Assembly: GCF_029873635.1 (NCBI RefSeq) | Contig: NC_080423.1 | Location: 97,150,397-97,214,396 of the forward strand | Reading direction: 5' to 3' | Source: Malania oleifera | Lineage: Eukaryota; Streptophyta; Magnoliopsida; Santalales; Ximeniaceae | DNA: 64,000 nucleotides | In this document: positions 48,002 to 59,382 of the stretch, in pieces | Layout: the number at the start of each line of letters is the position of its first letter | Numbering within the stretch: position 1 is the first letter of the stretch | Position numbers and translations under genes: made by a program | Notes under the pieces: model-generated | Told to the model about the DNA's origin: nothing | Databases searched by the model: none | Seen by the model: only the letters and a program-made list of their open reading frames with translations

Positions 48002-48210
48002 TCTTTATTTCAATTAGTTTTTTTTTAAATCCAATATAAAAATGTTTAATTTAATAATTAATTATCTAATTATTTAATTTATCTTAATTTAATTTAATTT
48101 CTTTAATTTAATTTTTTTTCTTTTTCTCACGCCATTCCTTTTATTTATTTATTTGTTATTTTATCTATTTTTTTAATATTTCAATCATTTTAATTTTTCC
48201 AGTCTTTACA
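45675..48210 (-). mobile_element. Solo LTR with perfect target duplication
   Basis: TGTAATGCCCCGAACC...CAGTCTTTACA, 2,536 bp, flanked by CAGAC on both sides (45670-45674 and 48211-48215). Inside are no primer site, purine tract or coding sequence. Donor-like AAGGTAATT near 47629-47637 and TTACTGAT with T-rich CAG at 46057-46059. A TA run lies at 47962-47998. It lies within the RNase H/reverse transcriptase region of the second chromovirus-type element. Confidence 0.9.
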
Positions 48211-51200
48211 CAGACAACTTAGAGAATCTCTCCACAAACCGATGATAATAACCCGCCAATCCTAACAAACTCCGAACCTCCTGCACACTCTTCCATCTTG
48301 CTAGGATCAACTGCAATACCGCCATTAGACACCACATGGCCTAAAAAGGCAACTGGATTCAAACAAAACTCACACTTCTTCAACTTGACATATAGCTTCC
48401 TCTCCCGTAGAATCTGTAGCACCAACCTCAAATGGTTTTCATGCTCCTCCGGACTCCTCGAGTATACCAGAATGTCATCGATAAGCATCACTACAAACTG
48501 GTCTAGGTACTTATGGAAAACATTGTTCATCAGATCCATGAACATTGTCGGAGCATTTGTCAACCCAAAATGCATGACTAAAAACTCGTAATGACCATAT
48601 CTGGTTCGAAAAGCAGTCTTCGCAACATCTTCAGATCGAACCCTCACCTGATGATACCCTGACCGTAAGTCGATCTTTGAAAAGACCTGCGTCCCCTGTA
48701 ACTGGTCAAAGAGATCATCAATGTGAGGCAATGGGTAAGTTCTTCACAATCACCTTGTTGATCTCATGGTAATCAATGCACATGCGCATTGACCCGTCCT
48801 TCTTCTTCATGAAAAAAACTGGAGCTCCCTCGGACAAAACACTAGTTCAGAGAAAGCCCTTGTCCAGTAATTCCTACAACTGCTCCTTCAATTCCTGAAG
48901 TTCTACTGGAACCATCCGGTACGAAGCTTTAGAGATCGATGCCTTACGAGGCAGTAACTCTATCGCAAACTCCACCTCACGATCCGGAGGTAAACCGGGT
49001 AAGTCTTTTGGAAACACATTTAGGAACTTGTTAACCACTCGAATATCCTCAAGCTTCAACTCATTCCACGGTGGTTCCTTCACGCAAGCTAGGTACCCCT
49101 GACATCCGTCCAAAAGTAACCTCCTCACCTATAATGCCGATAGAATCTGTGGCGTCGAACGCACACACGATCCTACAAACTCATACTCCTGCTCCCCAGG
49201 AGGTCTAAACACTACTACCTTTCCTCGATAGCCGATCACAGCGTAACTGGAGGATAACCAATCCATCCTCAGTATAACATCAAAACAAGATATATCGTAC
49301 ACCACAAGATTCGCCAATAGTAGCCTTCCCGGAATTTTCACTGGGTAGCCTCCTAACATCCCCTAGAGGATGTTACACTTCCAAACGGTGTAGCTACAGA
49401 TAACCCTTTATTCATAATTTAGGTCTCAACCCCACATAGCTTTACGAAGTTCATAGATACAAAAGAGTGGGTTGCCCCCGAATCAAATAAAACAATAGCT
49501 CTATTTGAAAGCAATAACAAGGTACCTGTCACTACGTTCCCCACACGGTCAGCATCTGCTGGAGTAAGAGAACATACCCTCGCCAGAGCTGTGTTCGCTT
49601 GGCTAGTTCCCTGAGGTATTTTATTATTACCCCGGTTCACACTAGATGCAGGCGTGTCTTTCTTTAGTGCACGACAATTACGAGCCATGTGTCCTAGCTT
49701 GCCACAATTGAAACAGTTACCCCTAAATGGCTGGCACTCACCCTCATGCCATCTGTGGCACTTGCTACAACGATCACGCGACTGATCCACCTAAGAACCT
49801 TAACACTTGGTATTTTGACGGTAACCCGAGCCCTTGTTCTTCTTTTTCTATATTCCCTGACTAGAACCTAATGGCATTGGCCTCTTCTTCGATTCCTAAT
49901 CCACCTCATCCTCTCGGATGCCAATCTCGATCACTGTGTCCTTATCCACCAAAATCGAAAAACTCATGGATCTGCAGCATACCCACTAATCTGCGGATGT
50001 CTTTCCTTAGGCCTTTCTTGAACCTCTGAGCCTTCTTATACTCGTTCGAGATCAAGCACGACATGAAACGGGATAGCTCTATATAATGAGCAGCATACCC
50101 CTACACCGTCATATCTCCCTGTGTCAGAGTAGAGAACTCATCTGCCTTAGCATCATGTGTGGAGGCTGAGAAGTATCTCTCAAAGAATACTTCTTTGAAG
50201 CGGCTCCATGTCATCTTTATAGGACCAACTCTCTACTTCTCCAGCAGACTCACCGCAGTCCACCATCGCCCAGCCTCCCTAGACAGCTGGAAGGTAGCGT
50301 AAAGGACTCTCTGCTTATCTGTGCAGTGTAGGACCTCCATAATCCTTTTGGTCTTCTCAACCCAGGCCTCTTGTGACGACGTGCTTAATTTTCCACATTT
50401 TTTTTAATAATAATAAAATCAATATCATAAATCCCAACTCAACAGATCATAATCCACCTAGACTCGTGGGTACTAGGGATACGTCAGAACACATAGCAGA
50501 AGCCTAAGCAGCAGGAAACAAACATTCATATACATCTTATTATACCATACATCACAATATACCGGAGTTACTACAATCACTGTATATATATATACACAAC
50601 ACTCAAACCCAAAAAGATATCTTAGGGCCATTTTTACAAAATACATCCGACCCTATCAAAATACTTACCCTTCTAGAAGGGCAGCTCTACCATACTAGAC
50701 CTGCGGGGCTTTACCCACTCTTCTATCAGGGGCTCTTGAAAAGTTTATGAAATTTTGGGGTGAGACACCTTTCAGTAAGGTAAATAAACTAATATCAGTG
50801 TGTGACAACATGAGTATTTTGTGTTATACATACACCATACAGAATATATTCAGTAACAGTTTGTCAAATCTAGGAAAACATATATATCATCAAAACATAG
50901 CAGAACATACTGCATTTTCATAAATATATCTCATCTCATATAGTAATAATAACACAAAAACATTCCTGGTAGGTTAGCTGGCTATTGTCATGTATTACCC
51001 CCTCATGATTGGGTTGTGTGGCCCGAAGGCGAGACCTGATAATGGTTGGCCGATCACTGCCAAGTCAAAAGTACAGTCTGTAAATCTGATGGCTCTGCCA
51101 AACCTGGTCTGTACACCAGGGGCGCTCACACACTTCTTAAAAATCATATCAACCATCCAATCTCACACCACTCCGTATACCGACGTTAACACAAATATCA

Positions 51201-51379
51201 TGATCACGAAAACTATGGACACATAGCAACGGTACCGTGCAAGTGTTAGCATAGACCAAGCCAACTAGGTTCTAATATCATATAACATATACTGAAACTA
51301 TGATACATGGATATCTCATATCATTAATTATCAGACCAATCATATCATTTTGCATATATATATGTATATCATGAAAATC

Positions 51380-51540
51380 ATCAGCCCGTATGCCGATATT
51401 TCACATTTTTTCATAGCTCGGCCCGTACGCCAAAAAATCATATACATAGCTCAGCTCGTATGGTGGCAAATCATACACATAACTCGGCCCGTACGCCCGC
51501 AAATATATATAAAAATCTCGGGCCATACGCCGGTTTTCCA
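51380..51540. repeat. Second kind of hairpin minisatellite in an LTR
   Basis: Five or six units of about 30-35 bp with the core CTCGGCCCGTACGCC, holding GGC...GCC arms around a CGTACG-like centre. The position in the LTR matches that of the GGCCTCGTGCC array at 13640-13892, but unit sequence and spacing differ. Confidence 0.7.
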
Positions 51541-52148
51541 TTATAAAAATTCGTGTCATAATCATATTTCCAGAAAATAGTATTTCAAAACAATTTTTAC
51601 TCATGCCACACTAACAAGTTTTTCACATATTCAACATACCATCATTTTAACAGTATTTTCCCAAATATAAATCATATATAAATATATTTATTTTTCTGAA
51701 ATCAAATGCTATAAATACATACATTTTCTTTAAAAGAACTAACTTAGTTTATCCCCTTACCTGATTCTTGAAAAGTCTCTAAGAAAATTTGCCCCGCACC
51801 CGCAGTGTTCCCAACTCAACACCCTGAAAATAACATTTCCCAGAACTAAAGTTCAGTATGTCTAAGTGTATAGCACTTTCTACAACTGTCAAAAATCCAA
51901 ATATTAAGTAGAAAGTCTTACCCTGGATTTGGGATGGTTTCCACTTCAGCCCCACCGACGATCTGCTCCAGCAGACTTGCAGAGAACTTTCCCAGGAGCG
52001 TTGTGGTGACTTCAGATCTTCGAACCAGCGGAAATCCGGCCCAAAATCTTAGTGAGAAGGAGGAGAAACTGTATGGGGAGAGAGAGAGAGGGATTCGATG
52101 CAGGAAAAATGACTGAAAATCACGTTTAACCCTATTTATACTGCGGGA

Positions 52149-52390
52149 TTCGTCGACGAGCCACGTCACCTCGTTGACGAGTCCTTTAATAATTTTGTCA
52201 ATGAAATCCACTCTTCGTCGATGAAATTTAGACTGCCCAAAACCTCTCTCGGTATTTCCTCATCGACGAATCTTGCCTTCGTCGATGAGGTCCTCTTATA
52301 CCCTCGTCAACAAATCCCCTGCGTTCGTCGACGAGGTCCTAAAAATTTCTCTCGGTTTATTCCTTCCAAAATGCAATATCGTCGACGAAG
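52149..52390 (-). promoter_or_regulatory. Palindrome cluster upstream of the solo-LTR TATA box
   Basis: Nine variants of YTCGTCGACGAR in about 240 bp, among them TTCGTCGACGAG (52149 and 52325) and ATCGTCGACGAA (52379). The nearest copy is 8 bp from the TATA box at 52131-52140. Confidence 0.8.
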
Positions 52391-53018
52391 TCGACTGCCT
52401 CCTTCTGTTTCCAATTTCCATTTCCTTTTCTTTTATTATTTAAATACCATTATTCTTTGGGTCGTTACACCTTTGCTATCACTGGATCGGGTCCTTTTGA
52501 GAACGACGGAGGGTGCATACGTGTGAACCTCTTGATGGTACACCCCGCAGCAGTAGGAGACTGTTCACGCCTCCTAACACTCCGCCCGATCTCCCGCATA
52601 ACTTGCCTCATCAACCCTTGAGGCACATAAGGAGACTCATCGCTTGCAGTCTCCTTGGAGCCACTATCCAAGTTGTTATCCTAGGACTCCATTCTAAAAA
52701 TAGAATAGGAACCGGTTAGAATTCCTATGTCATATGCAGTTTACGCAATTATTGACATCTAATCATGCTAACTACCAAACTCACAGGTCCAGGCCTGTCT
52801 TATCACACCAACACGAAACCATCAATGGTTTGCCATGATTTTACTAAAATCATCATTCTAGGAAAAACAAAAAACACCGCCAATGAGTCCCTATCTAGCA
52901 ACAAAACAATCCTCGACCTATTCTACCCATTTCCTACATCCTATACTCTGGTATGCACACATAACTATGCCTAACCAAGTCTACAAGACCTAGCAATTGG
53001 TTATCTCTGATACCAAAC

Positions 53019-53272
53019 TGTCAGGCCCCGAACCCGGCAATGGGACCCAAGGTGTGATGTAGTAACCTAACCTATCCCTGTATCATACAAAACATAAATG
53101 ATACAATAATGAATGAGGGTCTGACCCCGTGGGGTTCCCATACACCCTATAAACATTCACATACATGATATATACACAGCGAAAATGTTCATTCTATACA
53201 TACATAGTACCATACCAAAGTCTATACAGATAAAGTCTAAGCTCCATAATACAAAACATAACCCAGGGTGCC
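53019..53272 (-). repeat. Partial 5' LTR of the second chromovirus-type element
   Basis: TGTCAGGCCCCGAACCCGGC... aligns with 41546-41800. It ends within ACCCAGGGTGCCAG and passes directly into RNase H sequence of another element. Confidence 0.8.
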
Positions 53273-56200
53273 AGAAAATCTTTAATGCATGTACCACTGC
53301 AGCCAATTCAGGTAGTTCTTTTCATACTCTTTCAACTGCCTGGAAGCATATGCCACCACCCTGCCATGTTGTATCAATACATAACCAAATCCCTTCAAGG
53401 ACGTATCACTGTAAATGACATAACCCTCACCCCTTAACGGGATGATCAGTACTGGTGGTGTGGCTAGCATCTGCTTCAATTCTTGAAAACTCTGCTCACA
53501 GCTATCATCCCATTCAAATCTGACGTTCTTCCTAGTCAGTCGTGTCAAAGACCCTGATAAAGCTGAGAATCCATTAACAAAACGACGATAATAGCCAGCT
53601 AACCCTAAGAAATTCCTAATCTCCTAGACGTTCCTCAGTCTAGCCCAATTCACTACCTCATCGATCTTACTAGGATCCCAAAAAATTTCGTCCTTTGAGA
53701 TAACATGCCCCAAAAACACAACTTTCTCGAGTCAGAAGACACATTTACTAAACTTGACATACAACTTCTTCTCCATGACCATTTGTAAAACCTGCCTCAA
53801 ATGCATCTCATGCTCCTTACAGCTTCTCGAATAGACCAGTACATCATCAATAAAAACAACAAAAAACTTATCTAAATATGGATGAAAAATTTTATTCATC
53901 AAATCCATAAATATTGCAAGTGCGTTCGTCAGACCAAACTACATAACAAGAAACTCGTAATGCCCATACCTGGTCCTAAAAACTGTCTTCGATACATCTT
54001 CCACTCTTACCTTTACTTGATGATAGTCTGATCTAAGGTCGATCTTTGAATACACCTGTGTACCCTGGAGCTGGGTAAACAAATCATCTATACGGCGTAG
54101 AGGATACTTGTTCTTGATTGTCACTTTATTAATTTCCCTATAATCTATACACATTCTCATAGTACCGTCTTTCTTCTTCACAAATAGAATTGGGGCTCCC
54201 CATGGGGATACACTAGGTCGTATAAAATCCTTATCAAGTAAATCCTGTAACTGATCTTTTAGTTCTGCTAACTCTGTCGGCACCATTCAGTACGGTGCTT
54301 TAGAAATCGGCGCTAGGAAGTAGATCGATAGGAAAATCTACTTCATGATCAGGTGGCAGACTTGGTAATTCATATGGAAACACATCTGTAAATTCTTTAA
54401 CTACTGGCATATTAATAAGCTTTATTTCATTCTCTGACATTTCCCTCACAAAAGCCACGACTCCCTAGCAACCACTCTGGAGCAGTATCCTCGCCTAAAT
54501 AGCTGAAACCATATGAGGTAGAGATTGCACTCTTGACCCTGTAAATATGAATTCTGGTTTTCCTAGAGGTCTGAATATCACTTCTCTTGAACGACAATCA
54601 ATACTAGAAAAATTAGCTGCTGCCTAATCCATACCGAATATGACATCAAACCCATGCATATCTAACACTATTAAATCGGCAGATAGCAATCCTCCCTTGA
54701 ACATCAACTAGATAGCCACAGATAACCCTACTACACCTCACTGCTGACCCAGTCGGTGTAGTCACTAACAGTTCAACATTCAATATTTGTGTGTCTGCCC
54801 CACATAATTTAACACACCCCAAAGACACAAACGAGTGTGTGGCCCCTGAGTCAAATAATGCAATAACTTTAAACATAAACATATTAACCATACCTGTCAC
54901 CACATCACCGGTTGTCTCAGCATCACCTGGCGTCAGAGCAAAAACCCTGGCTGGAGCCATATTCCTCTACTGGCCCCCATGTGATGCTTGATAACCTCCT
55001 CGAGTAGGTCTAGGAGTAGGAGCAACACCAATCTGTGTCTGACAATCTCTTATCACATGTCCTGGCTCCCCACACCGATAGCAAATACCTCACCCGGCAC
55101 AACACTCCCCGAGATGTTTCTTTCCACAAGTCGAGCAAGCTGGAAGTGGCTGCAGACCCGAAAAATCATGATTCCTTGTCTTTTACTTCCAGCCTCTATA
55201 GTAGCCACCCCTCTTCCATGAACCACGATCGACTCCCTGTTAGGAACTAGAAGGTGTGGATCTCTTCTTCTGTCTCTACTCCTCGGCCTCCAGTCGCTCC
55301 CCAACCTCTACTATAATGGCCTTATCAACCAACTCAGCAAAATCCTGCAACTTCAATATTGACACCTGCTTATATATTTCTCTCCTCGAACTTCTTCGAA
55401 ACTGTCATACCTTTTTTGCCTCATTTGAAGTAATGTACGGGGCGAAGCGAGATAGTTCAATGAACCTTGCTGCATACTGCTGCACCGTCTTCTGTCCCTT
55501 TTTAGATTTAGGAACTCCTCAATCTTAGCTTCCCTAGACGAAGCTGGAAAATACTTGTCAAAGAATATCTCCTTAAACCGCTTCCACGTCATCTCCACAA
55601 GTACTGTCCTCTACTGCACTAGGAGTTTCACCGCTGTCCACCATCTCTCGTCCTCTCCAATCAATATATATGTAGCAAAAAACACCCTATGCTCCTCTAT
55701 ACACTACATCACTGCAAATACTTTCTTAATCTCCTGCACCCAGTTTTTTGCGACTGCAAGATCAGTTCCTCCTAAGAGAGCCGAAGGATTCATCTTAATG
55801 AATTTTTTGATCGAACTACCGTGGCCTACCGACGGACCACCCTAATCTCTAGAACTCTTGGCAATTTTAGCCATGACTTGCTGTGCCACACTACACAATA
55901 CGACATCTGAATCACCACCTGCAGTGCCTAAGGGTCTAGCTCCCTCATTTCCATTGGCATGGGCATTACTGCCACTAGGGTCCATCCTAAAAAATAAATA
56001 GCTTAACTTAGAACCCCTTCACTATACATATCATCCAACCAATATAATATATTCCTAATTAATTCATATCTTTTGATCTTAATTCAAAATTCAATCCTGC
56101 AACCTAGATACCTAACCTAGATAGCTTTCCTAAAATCGTCACCCTAGGAAAATCAAACAAACCACCATGGAGGTCCTGTATCTAGACTACAAAACTAGAC

Positions 56201-56650
56201 CTCAAATTCCCTTATAGTATACTTTGGTATAATTACTGTTGCATTCTAGAGTCTACAGAACCTAGTATCCTAGGCTCTGATACCAAATTGTAATAACTTG
56301 CTTATCTTATCATATAGTAAAATATATCTATTAATATAATCAACCCAAACCCATGGGTAACAGGGACGCATATGATATTCACAACGGAAACCTAAGCAGC
56401 AGTAAATGTAAATCACATTCTCATAACCATAAAATACATAATACTAGAGTCAACTACATTCCAAAATACTGTGTTTATATACAATCTCCAAAAATATAAA
56501 AATATATACATATCTAGGAACCCACAACACAAATCTCCTATTCCTAGATCAAAACTTACCCTCCTAGCAGGGTAGTATCACACTATCTCAACGGCGGCCT
56601 CGAACCGCCAGTCTTTCTGGGTTTCCTGAAAATGATTTAATGTTGGGGTG
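53273..56650 (-). mobile_element. Third chromovirus-type element, 5' part only
   Basis: Minus-strand order: 5' LTR stub (about 56650-56289), primer site TGGTATCAGAGCC (56285-56273), gag (about 55.98-55.3 kb), zinc knuckle near 55.1 kb, protease (54.95-54.5 kb, [12 protein letters not shown]), reverse transcriptase (54.3-53.56 kb, [20 protein letters not shown]), RNase H (53.56-53.28 kb). No integrase or 3' LTR is present. The LTR start and gag are close to those of the 12.8-22.8 kb element, so it is the same family or a sister. It is broken in about a dozen places. Confidence 0.8.
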
Positions 56651-58710
56651 AGATAGATGAGTAAAGCGAGGTGCATTCATAAACTAGCTAACCAAGTGAA
56701 CTACATAGGAAATGCCTGGGTGTGTTACAATGAGATAGATGAGACTACCGACTAGTTGTCTATACAGAGTAGCATTTGGACGAGATTCACCATCAGTAGT
56801 TAGAAGTCTAATGTTAGGCTCAAGTGGAGAAGTGCATGTTTTGCTGTCAATCAAGCCTGCTTTGGAAAGCAAGTCAGACGCATACTTAGCCTGAGAGAGA
56901 TAATAACCTTCTAAACTAGAAATAACCTCAAGACCAAGAAAGTAGTTAAGCTGCCCTAAGTCATTCATCTCAAAATTCTGACTCAAAAAGTGCTGAAGAT
57001 CGCGAATACTAAAGAGATCATCCCCTGGGGTGGCAGACAAGGAAGTGGAGGATTGGGACAAAACCTGGTGAATTAAGTCCTTCACGTTAGTTGCAGTGAG
57101 AGAAGTGGATTGAGATGGAGTCTCAGGTGTAGAGGAATCTAATGCACAGCTATCTGTTGGGAAGCTTGTTGCTGCTTAGAATATTGGAACTTGCGACATT
57201 CATTGATGGTATGGCCATTGCATTTACACCACTTATAAAAACTAGTCTTGTAGGTGGATTGGGATGATGAACGGCCAGTAGAAGACTGTGGAGTACCACG
57301 AGAAGCAGTGGCATGGACCATATCAGACGATTTCATCTTCATAGTGGAACGACCAGTTTCTTTAGAGATGAGTTCAGAAACTGTAGCATCTAAAGTTAGA
57401 AGTGGTTGACAATGAAGAAGAGAGGCTCGAGTATATTCAAAATCATCCCGAAGAGCCATCATAAAGTGCATAAATTTCCGTCAATCAAGCCAAGTAGCAA
57501 ACGTTTGAATGTCTTTAGAACATTCCAACTTCGGATCTGTGGCAGATAATTGTTCCCAAAGATGATTAGTCTAAGAATAAAAATTAGCAGTAGACTGACC
57601 CAGTTCTTGACACATCTGATAAAGTTTAGCTTCCAATTGAAACTCCAAGGAAGCATCACAGGTACAGTTGTATCTTTTGGCCAGAAAATCACAAGCCACC
57701 TTAGCATTCCCAAGTCTTGGAAGAAGACTATTGATGGATGGAATGGAAGTATTGATGAACCAAGACAGAATCTTGTAGTTAATACTATCCCATTCTTCTA
57801 GATGGGATGCAAATGCCTCTTCCTTCTCACCGTCCTTTTGTAATGGTTTAAGAACTGCTCTGGTCACATAATGCCACAATCGGCATCCATTCAAGAAAAC
57901 CTCCATATTCTAAGCCCACATACTATAATTGGATCCATCCAATATCACATCAATAGGATGGACAATTGAATCAAGATTCGATGCATATTGAGACATATTG
58001 AAGCTTCAAATGCAAAATTAGACTGCAAAAATTAAATTAGGATGAAAAATTAGGTAGAAAACACCTGAATTCCAAAAGTCAACATTTCAATGGTCAAAGT
58101 CAATGATCAACTCAATAAAAGTCCATGGTCAACTTAGTCAAAGTCAATGGTCACAATCCATCGGGCAACAGTCAGTGTTGACATGGCGGTTGACATAGCA
58201 GCTAGGGCTGATGTGTTGCGTGCAGAATGAGACATGTGGCAGCGTGTGAAGCTTCACATGTGAGCGCATGAGCGGCGCACCAGAATCTTCAGGCGGCACA
58301 TGGGGACGCATGTGGTGTCGGATGGCTTAGATTTTAGCGGCGTTGAACTCCTCTCTAAACGGGCTTTCCAACGATGGTGGCACATTGGTAGAATAGTGAC
58401 CAGAATAGTGCGAAGTCGAGAAAGGCAGAGAGAAGCGGTGGCTCATGAGGCAGGTAATGGTAGAGCTTCTGTTACGAGAGGGAAGTCTTGTACCTTGTGA
58501 ATATGTTTCTGGACTAATTGTCCGAGATTGGACAGCAAAAAGGCTGAAAAGAACTCCAAACAGCGGCTACCGTCACAAGAAAGAGCATCGAAAATTCTCC
58601 AAAAGAATGCCGAAAATTCATTGGAAGAATGCCAGAAAAATCCTACAGGCCACAAGTCTGTAGCTCTAATACCATGAGCAAATAAAAAAAGAAACTATGG
58701 AGAGAAATTT
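56651..58710 (-). mobile_element. 5' part of a minus-strand copia element
   Basis: Minus-strand order: LTR tip (58710-58675, ending TTTGCTCA), primer site TGGTATTAGAGC (58674-58663), leader, gag of the UBN2 type (about 58.01-57.13 kb, HLEEWDSINYKILSWF, KAACDFLAKRY-like, and a C-x2-C zinc knuckle near 57.2 kb), then part of a reverse transcriptase (57.1-56.65 kb, FEMNDLGQLNYFLGLEV, LYRQLVGSLIYL). The LTR tip shares ATGGAGAGAAATT with the LTR at 37054-37268. It is broken. The fragment at 37054-37485 holds the remaining 3' order of the same family. Confidence 0.7.
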
Positions 58711-58971
58711 TGTAGGGACCCGAAAAATTTCGCTTAAATTTCTTTGATACCACTTGTAATAAGCTGAATATTTCATATTATAATAATCACTTAAACAGAC
58801 AGTGGAAGACCTTCATAATAATTACCATAGTACTAAATTATCTCAATAACACAACAATATCATTTCCAACATCACAATTTACATATCCCTAAAAGAATAG
58901 TCTAAATACATCAAAAACATAATTTAATTAAATATCCATTCTAAATTAAACCTTCTTTCCCATCCACTCTT

Positions 58972-59340
58972 TGTAACGACCTGCTTATTAAATTGATTTT
59001 TTTTATTTTTAATAGCAAATAACATAATCTGATACCATAGTATTAACCTAAGCAGCAAGAAGCAGAAATCATACGAACACAACCATAAACCATTATATAC
59101 AGTACCACATAATACCAGAGTACTACATGTTTCCAAAATATGTACATGTATTTGTTTCCCAAAAATTACAAAAACGTTCCCAAAATGATACTCACTCTCT
59201 GACGGGGCACTACAAACGCCCCTCTATTTGCGAGCCTGGTCTGCTCGCCTACCTGAATCACCTGAAAAATATTTCAACACTGGGATGAGCCAACGCTCAG
59301 TAAGAAGAAATATGCTATTACTAGTGTGTGGCAAATGAGC

Positions 59341-59382
<42 letters not shown>

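Larger units (their letters stand above)
50372..52469 (-). mobile_element. Solo LTR within gag of the second element
   Basis: TGTGACGACGTGC...GGGTCGTTACA, 2,098 bp, flanked by CCTCT (50367-50371) and CCTTT (52470-52474), a target duplication with one mismatch. TATA box TATAAATAGG at 52131-52140 (minus), donor-like AGGGTAAGA near 51916-51924, TTACTGAA and a T-rich tract ending AAG near 50734-50737. Its start resembles the solo LTR at 58972. Confidence 0.85.
43640..52690 (-). pseudogene. gag-pol remnant of the second chromovirus-type element
   Basis: Approximate minus-strand parts: gag 52.69-52.47 and 50.37-49.8 kb on either side of a solo LTR; zinc knuckle (CFNCGKLGHMARNC) near 49.7 kb; protease 49.6-49.1 kb ([12 protein letters not shown]); reverse transcriptase 48.85-48.2 kb ([23 protein letters not shown]); RNase H 45.67-45.3 kb, beyond a second solo LTR; integrase zinc finger, core and C terminus 45.1-43.64 kb. 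It is heavily decayed, with more than a dozen breaks. Confidence 0.8.
41546..53272 (-). mobile_element. Second chromovirus-type element, nested with two solo LTRs
   Basis: Minus-strand order: partial 5' LTR (53272-53019), primer site TGGTATCAGAGA (53015-53004), gag, protease, reverse transcriptase, RNase H, integrase, purine tract after 43372, 3' LTR (43372-41546). The LTRs differ at about 10% over the 254 bp that can be compared, so it is clearly older than the 12.8-22.8 kb element. It was inserted into the plus-strand copia and was itself hit by solo LTRs at 45675-48210 and 50372-52469. It is broken in more than a dozen places, and its right LTR abuts a third element. Confidence 0.8.
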
